Source: Paenibacillus sp. 1001270B_150601_E10
GTDB lineage: Bacteria > Bacillota > Bacilli > Paenibacillales > Paenibacillaceae
Reading direction: 5' to 3'
Length of the DNA: 64,000 nucleotides
Assembly (NCBI RefSeq): GCF_015558675.1
Contig: NZ_JADMOL010000006.1
Span: forward strand, 161,634-225,633
Position 1 is the first letter of the stretch. Every line of letters starts with the position of its first letter. A program made the translations under genes and the position numbers. A model generated the notes under the pieces. That model was not told where the DNA came from, made no database searches, and saw only the letters and a list, made by a program, of their open reading frames with translations. Positions 35,045 through 44,118 of the stretch are shown here, one piece after another.

Positions 35045-35060
35045 ATGATTGATCAATCAT
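35045..35060 (+). promoter_or_regulatory. 16-bp perfect palindrome before alkA
   Basis: ATGATTGATCAATCAT is a perfect palindrome directly before the AAGGAGAG ribosome site of the glycosylase gene. It could be a repressor operator or an mRNA hairpin near the start. No known regulator match. Confidence 0.35.
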
Positions 35061-35074
35061 AAGGAGAGTGTGAT

Positions 35075-35983
35075 GTGACGAGCCATGAGATTAAGGACAG
35101 TATGGTGTTTCCGCTGCCTGAGCTTTTTGACATGATGGCGAACCTGGATTACTTAACAAGGGACAAAAATGAATGCATGTACACTGTCAATAACGATACG
35201 ATCACTAAGGTTATTCCGATTGAAAAACAGCGGTTTTTGGTCCAAATCAGCGCAGTTAAGGATCACCAGATGCACATTCGATTTTTAGATGCAAGACCTA
35301 CCGAATACCATCATCGTAAGAAGATTGTCGCGTATATTCGTGATTGGTTTGATCTTGATCGAGATGTACGTCCTTTTTATCAGATGGCAAAGACGGATCC
35401 ACTCCTAAAAGGAACGATTGAAAAAAGCTTTGGATTGCGTGTAATGGGAATCCCTGATCTGTTTGAAGCCCTCTGCTGGGGTGTTATTGGACAGCAAATT
35501 AATTTAGCCTTTGCTTACTCCTTAAAGAAGCAATTCGTAGAACGATTTGGCGACCAAGTCAAGTGGGATGGCCATACCTATTGGGTCTTCCCTTCTTTCG
35601 AACGGATCGCGCAATTATCGCCAAGCCATTTAACAGATATCAAAATGACGAACAGGAAAAGCGAGTATATTATTAATCTTTCAAAGCTAATGGCAAGCGG
35701 AGAATTATCGAAGGAACAGCTCATGAACATGAATATGAAAGAAGCAGAGAAGACGTTGGTAAGCATTCGTGGCATTGGCCCATGGACAGCCAATTATGTT
35801 CTGATGCGCTGCCTTCGCTTTCCTTCAGCATTCCCAATCGATGATGTTGGTCTGTTGAATGCCGTTAAAGCCTTGCGAAAGATGGATCGCAAGCCGACAA
35901 AAGAAGAACTGTTAGCATTATCGATCCCATGGAAGGACTGGGAGTCGTATGCGACCTTTTACTTATGGCGAGTTCTATATTAA
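35075..35983 (+). CDS. alkA: DNA-3-methyladenine glycosylase II (AlkA-like)
   Basis: A 302-residue base-excision-repair enzyme that removes alkylated bases from DNA. Helix-hairpin-helix GPD elements are clear: WGVIGQQINLAFAYSLKKQF, the hairpin VSIRGIGPWTANYVLMRCLR and the catalytic Asp in FPIDDVGLLNAVKAL. The N-terminal 100 residues form the AlkA_N beta domain (IEKQRFLVQISAVKDHQMHI). The start is GTG at 35075, 6 bases after AAGGAGAG. Monocistronic; not next to ada genes as in some bacilli. A 16-bp palindrome directly before the ribosome site may regulate it. Confidence 0.92.
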   Translation: MTSHEIKDSMVFPLPELFDMMANLDYLTRDKNECMYTVNNDTITKVIPIEKQRFLVQISAVKDHQMHIRFLDARPTEYHHRKKIVAYIRDWFDLDRDVRPFYQMAKTDPLLKGTIEKSFGLRVMGIPDLFEALCWGVIGQQINLAFAYSLKKQFVERFGDQVKWDGHTYWVFPSFERIAQLSPSHLTDIKMTNRKSEYIINLSKLMASGELSKEQLMNMNMKEAEKTLVSIRGIGPWTANYVLMRCLRFPSAFPIDDVGLLNAVKALRKMDRKPTKEELLALSIPWKDWESYATFYLWRVLY

Positions 35984-36455
35984 TTATAGGAATGAATATC
36001 CCTGCAAACGAAAGAACGCCGGCGTCAACCTGTCTTGAACTAGGTTTTCTGCTGGTCATCCTGATTGATTGATCGCTATAAAGCTGTCATTCACACTAAA
36101 GTTATTCGTCTGACATTGCATCTTTGAAAGGATGTCTTTTCGCCGTGGTTAATCATGGGATATAATAGAGGTTGATCAGCACTATAAGTGGTAATGAATT
36201 CCTATCTCTCAAGCATTCAAACGTTTGCAATGAACCATTTCGTGGAGATGCTCATAAAGCGGTCAAGCTGCATGAACTATCTTGCAAGCCTAGGCACTGA
36301 CTAGAAGAGTGGTCTAGGTGGTTTGGCTATAGACATTATATCTTTAGCTAGAATCACACTTCTCATGAGATACAAGCTCCAATAACAGGCTCCTGACAAT
36401 TTACATAACCCTTGTATCCCTTGTATTAATCCCCACTTTAAGGAGGAAATCATCA
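35984..36455. other. Intergenic stretch without a supported gene
   Basis: About 470 bases. A TATAAT at 36161-36166 and the AAGGAGG site of the next gene are visible, but I find no convincing ORF, repeat or strong hairpin. A short minus-strand frame near 36301-36513 looks spurious. Confidence 0.45.
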
Positions 36456-37214
36456 ATGTCTCCAACAACCGAATGGATGACTTTACGGAAAGAACAACGA
36501 GAAAAATTGACATGCCCTGTCGATTTAAATGCTTATTTTACCGAAAATGAGATTGCTGGCAAGCCGCTCGCCGTTATGGATATCGGTCCTTGTTCTATTC
36601 CATCAGGGCAAATTCTTGTCCGCGACCCGCTGTGTTACCTTAACAATATTAAGGAGCAGCCATATTTCCAAACTGCTCCTGAAGGAACGTATACGACCGA
36701 AGTCTGTGTAGTAAAGGGAAATGATGAAGACTGTGCCCGATATGCGGCTGTTCGTCTGCAGTTTACAGATAGTCCTGCTGTACGCTTCGAAGAAGCATTA
36801 ATTGGACATGAAGATCTCTCTAGTCTCGGTGACGATGAATTTTTTGGCTTCAATGTAGATGCGGGATTAGGAAGCATTTGCGATAAGGAGGTCCATCAAG
36901 CCTTTTGTGAATTTCATGCATTATGGCATAAGGAGAACCCGGACAGCAACCTTTACGATAACTACTTTGCCGCCTTATTCGCTGAAAACTATCGTCAGAA
37001 TCCTGAGCATCAACGAGACGCCGGCGATTGGCTGAATTGGAAGATTCCGAATACGGAATATCACTTGCCGATTTTTCAGAGCGGCTTTGGCGATGGCGCA
37101 TACCCTGTATATTGGGGCTACAATGAAGCGGGCGATATTTGCCAATTGGTTGTTCAGTTTATTGATATTGCCTTGGCTTATGGTGAACAAGATGAGGATG
37201 AAGATTGGGACTAA
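36456..37214 (+). CDS. DUF4241 domain protein
   Basis: A 252-residue soluble acidic protein. The DUF4241 pattern is visible: LAVMDIGPCSIPSGQILVRD near residue 30, the strand YTTEVCVVKGNDEDCARYAA, FFGFNVDAGLGSICDKEV, and the late ATVR-like strand NWKIPNTEYHLPIFQSGFGD with AYPVYWGYNEAGDICQLVVQ. The biochemical function is unknown; relatives occur near toxin-immunity genes, so an immunity-type role is possible. AAGGAGG lies upstream of the ATG. Monocistronic, with a strong terminator at 37255. Confidence 0.85.
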   Translation: MSPTTEWMTLRKEQREKLTCPVDLNAYFTENEIAGKPLAVMDIGPCSIPSGQILVRDPLCYLNNIKEQPYFQTAPEGTYTTEVCVVKGNDEDCARYAAVRLQFTDSPAVRFEEALIGHEDLSSLGDDEFFGFNVDAGLGSICDKEVHQAFCEFHALWHKENPDSNLYDNYFAALFAENYRQNPEHQRDAGDWLNWKIPNTEYHLPIFQSGFGDGAYPVYWGYNEAGDICQLVVQFIDIALAYGEQDEDEDWD

Positions 37215-37254
37215 GCGCACTTATCTTGTAAAGTTACATAGGTATTATCCGTCA

Positions 37255-37283
37255 GCGGGAGGCCGAATGAAGCGGCTTCTCGC
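37255..37283 (+). terminator. Terminator after the DUF4241 gene
   Basis: GCGGGAGGCCG pairs with CGGCTTCTCGC (11 pairs, two wobbles) over a 7-base loop, followed by ATTTATTTTG. Confidence 0.85.
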
Positions 37284-37379
37284 ATTTATTTTGATTAATA
37301 GCCCATACTGAAACCATGCCTATAAATTTTGCAAAATAACATATAGAAAGAATACAGCATTGCCGCTTGTGGAGGAAAC

Positions 37380-38273
37380 ATGAAAAGAAAACGAAAACTT
37401 ATGCTAATAGGTACAGGGATGGTGATAGTCCTCCTGTTCCTTATCTTTGCGTTGACATCATCTAAGCCTTATCAGTTAGTTATTAACAGTAAATACGTCA
37501 ATACGGATGTCTTGGTTAAAAATGGTCTGACTCTAGTGCCACTAGATTCATTAGCCGACTTAAACCTTCAATTTGACTGGGATCCTTTTTTGAAGAAAGC
37601 AACTGTGGTAAAGCCTGATTCCAGCAAGAAGCTTATTCTTAAGGTTGGAAGCAAGGTGTCTACATTCGGTACTGAGCAAATTATTCTCGATGCTCCTATC
37701 GAAATTATTCACGGCAGATTGGTTGTCCCAATCCGCTTGATCAGCGAAGCCTTTAACGCCGATGTGAATTGGATCGACAAGACCATTGTCATCCGAAGTG
37801 CTGATCGCAGCAGAGATTATCAGACCCTGTACTATAGCAGCGATCTTGCTGCAGCTAGAAAAATGGCAGTCTCTCTCCCGCCATCAGAGGAGTTGACACT
37901 TCAAAACAGCGCGGAGTTGTCCAATTATCGGCTAATCTTTCCTGAGGGAGAAGCGCTTCGATACTATGAATCATTTGGAAATCATATTTGGTACTACGAG
38001 ATAAAGAATGATGTCAAGCACCTGGTGTGGGAATCGGCAGAACGTTCTACAGGGGAGAAGGTTGAGAATGGAACTAGACCTGCAAAAGAAAGCAGTGAGG
38101 TGTACTTTGAGCTCGCTGGTGAACCAGATGTCGTCGAATACGGTAGAATGAAGGAATATGACTCTTATCGGCTTCATGAAGCATTAGGCGAAGATGGCGA
38201 CGTTATCGCAGGAATGATACATGCAATCCCTAATGAAGTAAGAACCGATATCGCCGAGCGAGCACAACACTGA
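37380..38273 (+). CDS. Stalk-domain (copper amine oxidase N-terminal-like) membrane-anchored protein
   Basis: A 297-residue protein: basic N-terminus and a membrane anchor (LIGTGMVIVLLFLIFALTSS), then a copper-amine-oxidase N-terminal-type stalk domain (VLVKNGLTLVPLDSLADLNL, RLVVPIRLISEAFNADVNWI) frequent in Paenibacillus surface proteins. The C-terminal 150 residues (NYRLIFPEGEALRYYESFGN, VYFELAGEPDVVEYGR) are unassigned. The stalk domain is usually a spacer that holds the functional part away from the membrane. GTGGAGG precedes the ATG. No lipobox. Function unknown. Confidence 0.85.
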   Translation: MKRKRKLMLIGTGMVIVLLFLIFALTSSKPYQLVINSKYVNTDVLVKNGLTLVPLDSLADLNLQFDWDPFLKKATVVKPDSSKKLILKVGSKVSTFGTEQIILDAPIEIIHGRLVVPIRLISEAFNADVNWIDKTIVIRSADRSRDYQTLYYSSDLAAARKMAVSLPPSEELTLQNSAELSNYRLIFPEGEALRYYESFGNHIWYYEIKNDVKHLVWESAERSTGEKVENGTRPAKESSEVYFELAGEPDVVEYGRMKEYDSYRLHEALGEDGDVIAGMIHAIPNEVRTDIAERAQH

Positions 38274-38533
38274 CTTTCATGAGGTTAGAAGTGCTATTTC
38301 TCTCCCCTACTTCTTGTTCTTCTATGTCATGTGTACAATGGGCACATCATATTGGATGTATCCACGAAATGATCATGGATTGCTGACATTCCCCATATGA
38401 GTAGCAATCTATCGAATGGACATGACGGTGCACCAGAACGTTCATTGATGCTCTTTGCATATTTTGTTCGAATGCTGCAAAGCTCTCTACGACTCTTCAA
38501 ATCATAATACTTATTGAAAGGAGTACCAACGAT

Positions 38534-39487
38534 ATGGAGTGTTACGAACGAATGGAAGCGGTAATCAGCTACTTGGAGGCGAACCTCACGGGAGAATGTC
38601 AAGGTGTCGAGCTTGCTAGAATCGCCGGCTGTCCAATCGGGATTTTTCAGCGCATATTCTCCTTCATGCTGGGAATGACGATGTCTGACTACATGAGAAG
38701 ACGAAGGCTAACACTCGCTGTGGAGGAATTGCAACTTCGCAACGAGAAGGTCATCGATATTGCGCTGAAGTACGGCTATGATTCACACGCGTCCTTTACA
38801 AGAGCCTTCAAGGAGCAGCATGGAATCTCGCCTTCCCAAGCACGTGAAGGGCTTCAGGCGCAAGGCTGTTTATCGCGTATCTCCTTTCAACATTCTGATG
38901 AGCTTGGTAATGAACAAACCTATCGCATGGAGAAAGGAAGAAGAATCATGTCAAAGCTGACGAAGATCGAGTTTGCAAACTATGGACCGTACAAGATCGT
39001 GGGCAAAGAAATTAGAACGGCAATCAGCCCTAATATCCAAACATTTTGGGGGCAATGCTTCGAGGAAGGCATGTACGACAAGTTACTGGCCATGAAGGAA
39101 CACATTCCAACGGATATTCTGGATGATTATGTTGGATACTTCAGGGAGTATGATAATGCCGATGAAACTTTTAAATATGTGGTTGGCATGTTCATGAATG
39201 CTGATGCCCCTGTTCCTGAAGGCTGCGTCGGTTATGATATTCCTGAAACGCTGATTGCGAAAGCGTGGATTCAAGGCGAAGAAGTTGAGATTTACAACAA
39301 TGCCTACTTTCTTATTACGGAAGCCTTAAAGCAGAATGGCTATGAGGCAGATTGGGAGCAATTCTATTGGTGTGAGGTATATACGGATGCTAGATTCGGC
39401 ATTCCTAAATCCATAGGTGAAAAATGCTTAACGCTGGATTACTATATGCCTTGTAAAAGAGCAGCTTATCCTGTTGCAGGATCTTGA
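38534..39487 (+). CDS. AraC-family regulator with C-terminal GyrI-like effector domain
   Basis: A 317-residue regulator. The N-terminal 110 residues are the AraC double helix-turn-helix (ARIAGCPIGIFQRIFSFMLG, hallmark YGYDSHASFTRAFKEQHGIS). The C-terminal half is a GyrI/SOUL-type small-molecule binding domain (EFANYGPYKIVGKEIRTAIS, AWIQGEEVEIYNNAYFLITE), as in Rob and multidrug regulators. It senses a drug or aromatic ligand and activates transcription. GAAAGGAG lies 10 bases before the ATG. A perfect bidirectional terminator follows at 39520. Confidence 0.95.
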   Translation: MECYERMEAVISYLEANLTGECQGVELARIAGCPIGIFQRIFSFMLGMTMSDYMRRRRLTLAVEELQLRNEKVIDIALKYGYDSHASFTRAFKEQHGISPSQAREGLQAQGCLSRISFQHSDELGNEQTYRMEKGRRIMSKLTKIEFANYGPYKIVGKEIRTAISPNIQTFWGQCFEEGMYDKLLAMKEHIPTDILDDYVGYFREYDNADETFKYVVGMFMNADAPVPEGCVGYDIPETLIAKAWIQGEEVEIYNNAYFLITEALKQNGYEADWEQFYWCEVYTDARFGIPKSIGEKCLTLDYYMPCKRAAYPVAGS

Positions 39488-39519
39488 CCCTTCGTTCATA
39501 CTTTGGCATTTTATGATAA

Positions 39520-39545
39520 AAAACTCTCCTATTAAGGAGAGTTTT
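39520..39545. terminator. Bidirectional terminator between AraC-GyrI and FAD oxidoreductase genes
   Basis: AAAACTCTCC and GGAGAGTTTT make a perfect 10-base stem with a 6-base loop; both strands continue in T-rich tails. It serves the two convergent genes. Confidence 0.92.
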
Positions 39546-39579
39546 TCGTTTCAATTGTTGCAATCGATATCGATCCATA

Positions 39580-40707
39580 TCAATGTTCTTCTATCGCGTT
39601 ATTTATATCATAATCTAGAAGCTCAATATCAAGTTCCATCCCTAGCGCCAGCTTAGCTAATTGGCTGCCAAGGAATGGTCCTGCCGTTAATCCGGAGGAA
39701 CCTAAACCATTGGCGGTTATTAATCCATCCCAGCCTGGAACAACGCCAATGACCGGAAGAAACCCTGGAGTAAAGGGGCGAAAGCCAACTCTAATTTCCT
39801 GCAGCGTACTGTCAGCGAGCCCTGGAGCTAATGTCAGCCCTTTATTTAAAATTTCCTGCATGCCTCCTGCTGTTACACGCGTGTCGTAACCTTCTATATC
39901 ATTTTCGTGCGTTGCCCCAATCACGATTTTCTGTTGATCAAAAGCTAGGATGTATTGATCGGTAGGAGGCATAATCAAAGGCCAATTGCCCGTATCATAC
40001 TGTTCCTCTACCTGTACATGCATAATTTGTGCTTTTTGGTAGCTTGCCATAAAATGTACGCCTAATGGTTTAAACAGAGTATTAGCCCACGCGCCAGCAC
40101 ATACAGCAACAATCTCTGCTGGAATAAATGTTGAATCGACGGTGACACCCGTCACACGGTTCGACTCATCATGCAATGATGCATCTCCAAAGATAAGTTT
40201 CGCACCGTTACGCAGTGCGGAACGAAGCAGCGCATCCCGCAGCGCACGTCCATCGACCCTAGCGGCGCCGCTAATATGAACGGAATGGTAGCCTTCCGCC
40301 AACAGCGGGAACCGTTCGCGAGTTTGAGCTGCATCCAGCACGGTTATTTCACCGATTTCAGGTGCTTCCTCTTTACGGGCATGAGCCCGCTCCTCCATTT
40401 TATTGATCTTTTCCAGATCATCATGAATACAGAGCGATCCTACTTGAGCATAGCCTGTTTCCGTTTCTCCTTCTTCTTCAAGCTCGTTAATGAGCAATGG
40501 ATAAAATTGCGCCCCTGCCTTCGCAAGCCGGTACCAAGCTTTATTTCTACGCTGCGACAGCCAAGGACAAATAATGCCGGCAGCAGCATCCGTAGCTTGT
40601 CCTCTATCTTGACGGTCCACAATGAGCACATCCGCTCCCATTTTAGTTAAATGATAAGCAGTCGATGCACCAAGGATACCTGCTCCAACGACAATGACTT
40701 TTTTCAT
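39580..40707 (-). CDS. FAD-dependent amino acid oxidase-like oxidoreductase (DAO family)
   Basis: A 375-residue flavoprotein. The Rossmann FAD motif KVIVVGAGILGASTAYHLTK opens the protein, with ADVLIVDRQDRGQATDAAAG (ribose-binding acid) next. Later parts (IVAVCAGAWANTLFKPLGVH, IRVGFRPFTPGFLPVIGVVP, GLITANGLGSSGLTAGPFLG) match D-amino acid/glycine oxidase relatives. The substrate is probably an amine or D-amino acid; the fold alone cannot say which. Start at 40707 (AAAGGAAAC upstream), not the ATG at 40740. It faces the AraC-GyrI gene across a shared terminator. Confidence 0.9.
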   Translation of the reverse strand: MKKVIVVGAGILGASTAYHLTKMGADVLIVDRQDRGQATDAAAGIICPWLSQRRNKAWYRLAKAGAQFYPLLINELEEEGETETGYAQVGSLCIHDDLEKINKMEERAHARKEEAPEIGEITVLDAAQTRERFPLLAEGYHSVHISGAARVDGRALRDALLRSALRNGAKLIFGDASLHDESNRVTGVTVDSTFIPAEIVAVCAGAWANTLFKPLGVHFMASYQKAQIMHVQVEEQYDTGNWPLIMPPTDQYILAFDQQKIVIGATHENDIEGYDTRVTAGGMQEILNKGLTLAPGLADSTLQEIRVGFRPFTPGFLPVIGVVPGWDGLITANGLGSSGLTAGPFLGSQLAKLALGMELDIELLDYDINNAIEEH

Positions 40708-40846
40708 GATATGTTTCCTTTCTATACAACCTCTTCCCATTATATCTGACCCTGCTTGAAAGGCATAATCATTATAATATCACGAAACTTCGTCACCTTA
40801 TGGCATTGAGCGTTAGAACAAAGCTGTACCAATGATTCGATTAACA

Positions 40847-41836
40847 TTAACATTCATCTAGATGCCAATGAATAATGTGCCCGGCGTGTGTAAGTCCCCC
40901 TCCAAAGCCATACAGCATGAGGGTATCGCCATTAGTTAGCTTCCCTTCATTCAATCCAATCTGCAAGGCCAATGGAATGGAAACCGCTGAGGTATTACCC
41001 AGATACTCCGCACTTGTTAATGTCTTCTCTATAGGGAATTCTGATTTCTCACATACGGATTCAATCATTCGGAGATTAGCACTATGGGGAACAAACCAAT
41101 CGAGCTCATCCATGCTTAAGCTGGCTTGCTGCAATAGCTCATTCATAGCAATAGGAATGGTACGGGTCACCCATTTATAAACCTCCCGGCCATTTTGAAC
41201 GATCTTTCCGCTTGTGCTCAACGGATTGCCGAACATCGTATGCGATAATTTCGGAAGGTAGACATGCTGCCCCCCTTCTCCATTCGTTCCGATATGTGAG
41301 GCAATAAAGCTCGGTCTTTCTTCATCTCTCTCGACAAGAACAGCCGCTGCCCCGTCTCCAAAGAGGATGCAGGTCGTTCGATCCGTATAATCGGTTACTT
41401 TCGATAGCGTTTCTGCAGCTACAACCAATATTTTACGATGAAGCCCAGATGTAATGAGTCCATTGGCAAGATGCAATCCATATGTAAATCCAGCACAGGT
41501 TGCATTGAGATCTATGGCTCCTGTCTGCTGAATATGAAAATGCTGTTGAATTTGACAAGCTACACTTGGGAATGTGTAGTCGGAGGTGGTCGTTGCAACC
41601 AAAATGAAGTCTATGTCTCTAATGTCTTTATGATACTGCTCCGCTAAGTTTTCGATGGCTTTATAGGCTAAAGTAGAGGCATATTCATGGTCGCCAGCCA
41701 TTCTTCTTTCCTTCATGCCGGTTCTTTGTACAATCCAAGCGTCATTTGTTTCTACCATTTGTTCTAAATCGGCATTGGTTAAGACCTGTTCCGGTACATA
41801 GGTGCCAATCGCAGTGATTCTAGCTTTTGATTGCAT
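40847..41836 (-). CDS. fabH: 3-oxoacyl-ACP synthase III (FabH, KAS III)
   Basis: A 329-residue condensing enzyme that starts fatty-acid synthesis from acyl-CoA and malonyl-ACP. The triad is visible: Cys in IDLNATCAGFTYGLHLANG, His in WFVPHSANLRMIESV, Asn in EYLGNTSAVSIPLALQ; GFGGGLTHAGHIIHW closes the fold. The Arg-rich RTGMKERRMAG motif binds CoA. It stands alone, unlike the fabHA-fabF operon, so it is likely a second KAS III (FabHB-like) favouring branched primers; the specificity is inference. GAGGAGG precedes the ATG. A perfect FapR box lies 51 bases upstream. Confidence 0.95.
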   Translation of the reverse strand: MQSKARITAIGTYVPEQVLTNADLEQMVETNDAWIVQRTGMKERRMAGDHEYASTLAYKAIENLAEQYHKDIRDIDFILVATTTSDYTFPSVACQIQQHFHIQQTGAIDLNATCAGFTYGLHLANGLITSGLHRKILVVAAETLSKVTDYTDRTTCILFGDGAAAVLVERDEERPSFIASHIGTNGEGGQHVYLPKLSHTMFGNPLSTSGKIVQNGREVYKWVTRTIPIAMNELLQQASLSMDELDWFVPHSANLRMIESVCEKSEFPIEKTLTSAEYLGNTSAVSIPLALQIGLNEGKLTNGDTLMLYGFGGGLTHAGHIIHWHLDEC

Positions 41837-41860
41837 TCGTTATCAACCTCCTCAACAATA

Positions 41861-41903
41861 TTAACACCAAGTAATATTACCTAATATTAATACCAGGTAC
41901 TAA
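41861..41903 (-). promoter_or_regulatory. FapR box, with a weaker second copy, upstream of fabH
   Basis: On the minus strand TTAGTACCTGGTATTAA (41887-41903) matches the FapR consensus TTAGTACCTRNTANYAA at every position. A degenerate copy, ATATTACTTGGTGTTAA (41861-41877), matches 13 of 17. FapR represses lipid genes until malonyl-CoA or malonyl-ACP binds. The placement 25-67 bases before fabH is typical. Confidence 0.85.
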
Positions 41904-41946
41904 TTGCAGTCAATGATGAATTCATTACGACAACAAAAGAATAAAA

Positions 41947-41973
41947 AAGCCGACACTTGAAAAGTGTCAGCTT
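41947..41973 (-). terminator. Terminator of the MerR-hydrolase-kinase operon
   Basis: On the minus strand AAGCTGACACTT pairs with AAGTGTCGGCTT over a 3-base loop and is followed by TTTTATTC. It lies just after the APH-type stop. Confidence 0.88.
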
Positions 41974-42021
41974 GGTATTCGGCTTGATGAATGAAAAATT
42001 CTGAGTGCTTCCTAGTTGGAG

Positions 42022-42978
42022 TTATTTTTCAAGCATAGACGGTAACTCATCTAATTCATTACCTAACGCCCTTAACGTAGCCTCTCTCTCCTTCTCTGAC
42101 TGATGATCATACAGGAGCTGCTCGGTAAATTCCCAGATATCTTCTAATTTTCGACGATACTGATAGAATTGAAGTGCATCTGGATGAATGGAAAAGTCCT
42201 TGTGAACAGATTGATAAACCTGAAGAAAATCCATATAGTACGGTTTATTTATTAGAGACATGAAGTCTGCCTCGACGGGAGCGAGTTTTAATCCTTCCCA
42301 GTCAATTAGGATTAAATGTTGATCGGTTTGCATGAGATTCCAATGGTGAATATCCATATGGCAAAGGGACATCTTTCGTTTTTCATTTTTTAGTGCGTTG
42401 GATAACATAGTTGTTTGTTCAATCATACGATCCAATTGCTCACTCATAGGTCGAATGATGGTCTTTATATCATCTGGAAGTGAATAAGCATGCAGATGGA
42501 GAATATCTTGCAGTGATTGTAAGAAAGCAACATCAAAGTCCTCTTGAAGCTTATCGGCATTCACAAGGTCAGATGCAGTGTACTTATGAAGCTGTGCTAG
42601 GATTTCCGACAGTTGAATCGCTTGAGCTTGTGTCAGATTCCGCTCTCCAATCGTTTCACCTTCAATAAATTCATATAGAAGATAGATTCCCTCTTCATCC
42701 TCGCATTGATAGGCTCCATCCTTTGTTACGATGGGGACTGGAATGTTGTGCCTTAATGCCGTTTGTTCCTTAAGCCATAATAATATCGCTACATAATCGT
42801 CAATATGAGCTGTCCATTTTGCTGTAGATGCCCTGCTCTTTTCGTAAACTTTAAGAAAATATCGACTATTATGATCCACCACTTTGTAAGCCAATGCTGC
42901 CCATCCGCCTTGAAGCGGTGAAAGCTCTATACAGTGAATCTCATAAAAGGTTCGTAAAATGGTTTGCAGCCTTTGCAT
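42022..42978 (-). CDS. Aminoglycoside phosphotransferase-fold kinase (APH family)
   Basis: A 318-residue protein of the APH/choline kinase fold. ATP-binding hairpin residues SRYFLKVYEK (Lys) lead to the hinge GIYLLYEFIEGETIGER; the catalytic loop is MSLCHMDIHHWNLMQT (Asp and Asn) and the metal site LILIDWEGLKLAPVEADFMS. Substrates of the fold range from aminoglycosides and macrolides to small metabolites, so the target is open. AAAGGAG lies 10 bases before the ATG. It is the third gene of a probable operon after MerR and a serine hydrolase (43-bp gap), which raises the chance of a drug or cell-wall related role. Confidence 0.88.
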   Translation of the reverse strand: MQRLQTILRTFYEIHCIELSPLQGGWAALAYKVVDHNSRYFLKVYEKSRASTAKWTAHIDDYVAILLWLKEQTALRHNIPVPIVTKDGAYQCEDEEGIYLLYEFIEGETIGERNLTQAQAIQLSEILAQLHKYTASDLVNADKLQEDFDVAFLQSLQDILHLHAYSLPDDIKTIIRPMSEQLDRMIEQTTMLSNALKNEKRKMSLCHMDIHHWNLMQTDQHLILIDWEGLKLAPVEADFMSLINKPYYMDFLQVYQSVHKDFSIHPDALQFYQYRRKLEDIWEFTEQLLYDHQSEKEREATLRALGNELDELPSMLEK

Positions 42979-43021
42979 TGCACGGTACTCCTTTATACAC
43001 GTTAATAAATATCTGCTGTTC

Positions 43022-44050
43022 TCATAAGGACTTTATCACTGCAGGAAGAATTTCATCCTTAATAAGGCTCCATCGATCTTTCGGGTGGAACATGAATGCT
43101 GAAGCGCTAGCAATCACGAGGTCTTTATTAGGTATACAGCATATGATATTGCCGCCGTCTCCAATTGCGGAATAGATCAACTCATTATGTTCCTCTCGAA
43201 GCCACCACATGTAACCATACTGATTAGCATTCATTGCAGTCGATTCTTGGATCCATGCTTGTGGAATGACTTTCTGCTCGTTCCATCTGCCATTCCGAAT
43301 ATACAATAAACCGAAACGTGCCATATCTCTAGGCGATAACGTCAGTCCAAAGCCACCTGTGGAGTAATTATAGGGATCGTGAACCCAGCCTCTCACCCTG
43401 CCTCCGAATAAATCATCGAATTCATAGGAAGTCATCTCTGGATCAGGGATTATATTCATCCCTATGCGTTGACATAATCGTTCATTTGCAAATGCTCGTG
43501 CACTTTGGCCTGTTGTTCGCGTAAGGATGGCAGAGAGGAGATGAGAGCCAGCAGTGGAATACTTGAAAGCTCCAATTGGTCCGTTATCCCCCAATACATC
43601 AAGTGCATACCTCACCCAATCCTTTTGCATGCACATGATGTCAAGAGGCTCGTTCCAATCCTCGAACGCATAGGGAGCCGTCATCGTAAGCAGGTGGCGA
43701 ATCGTTATCTCTTGTTTTAATCCATTAGAATCATCCCATTCATATTCAGGGAACAAATGAATCACCTTCTGCTCAACGCCCTTAATATAACCTTCTTCAA
43801 TTGCAATGCCAATAAGAGCAGATAAGAAACTCTTTGTAACGGATGCCACATGGTGCCGATCATCCTTGGAATACCCATTGAAATACTGTTCATACACAAT
43901 ACTGCCCTTTCTAACAATAACGATACCATTCGTATTGCTGTAATCGGTCTCTATCTTAGCAGTTAAGGCTTCCAGCCGTTTAGCATCCATTCCTGCATCC
44001 GAAGGGGCAATTCGTTCCCATTCTGTGATCACATGTTTGCCTTGCACCAT
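43022..44050 (-). CDS. Serine hydrolase, class C beta-lactamase/PBP fold
   Basis: About 342 residues. The SxxK motif is in HHVASVTKSFLSALIGIAIE (Ser, Lys), the Tyr motif in AFKYSTAGSHLLSAILTRTT, and the third box near LIYSAIGDGGNIICCIPN. The fold covers carboxypeptidases, esterases and beta-lactamases, and sequence alone does not choose among them. No signal peptide, so probably cytosolic. The ATG at 44050 follows AGAGGAGG by 8 bases; an ATG at 44119 overlaps the MerR stop codon (TAATG) and could add 23 residues. Second gene of the MerR operon. Confidence 0.88.
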   Translation of the reverse strand: MVQGKHVITEWERIAPSDAGMDAKRLEALTAKIETDYSNTNGIVIVRKGSIVYEQYFNGYSKDDRHHVASVTKSFLSALIGIAIEEGYIKGVEQKVIHLFPEYEWDDSNGLKQEITIRHLLTMTAPYAFEDWNEPLDIMCMQKDWVRYALDVLGDNGPIGAFKYSTAGSHLLSAILTRTTGQSARAFANERLCQRIGMNIIPDPEMTSYEFDDLFGGRVRGWVHDPYNYSTGGFGLTLSPRDMARFGLLYIRNGRWNEQKVIPQAWIQESTAMNANQYGYMWWLREEHNELIYSAIGDGGNIICCIPNKDLVIASASAFMFHPKDRWSLIKDEILPAVIKSL

Positions 44051-44118
44051 ATTCATGTCCTCCTCTTGTAAAGTGTAATGAATACTTACAAAGTGAAATT
44101 CGTTCAAGTTGAGTCCCA

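Noticed and set aside
36301-36513. Minus-strand 70-codon frame upstream of the DUF4241 gene
   Set aside because: Low-complexity hydrophobic sequence without ribosome site, overlapping the start of a real gene.
44078-44103. TTGTAA/TTACAA inverted repeat inside the MerR operon before the serine hydrolase start
   Set aside because: It lies after the MerR gene and has no matching promoter; the convincing MerR site is at 45031-45061.
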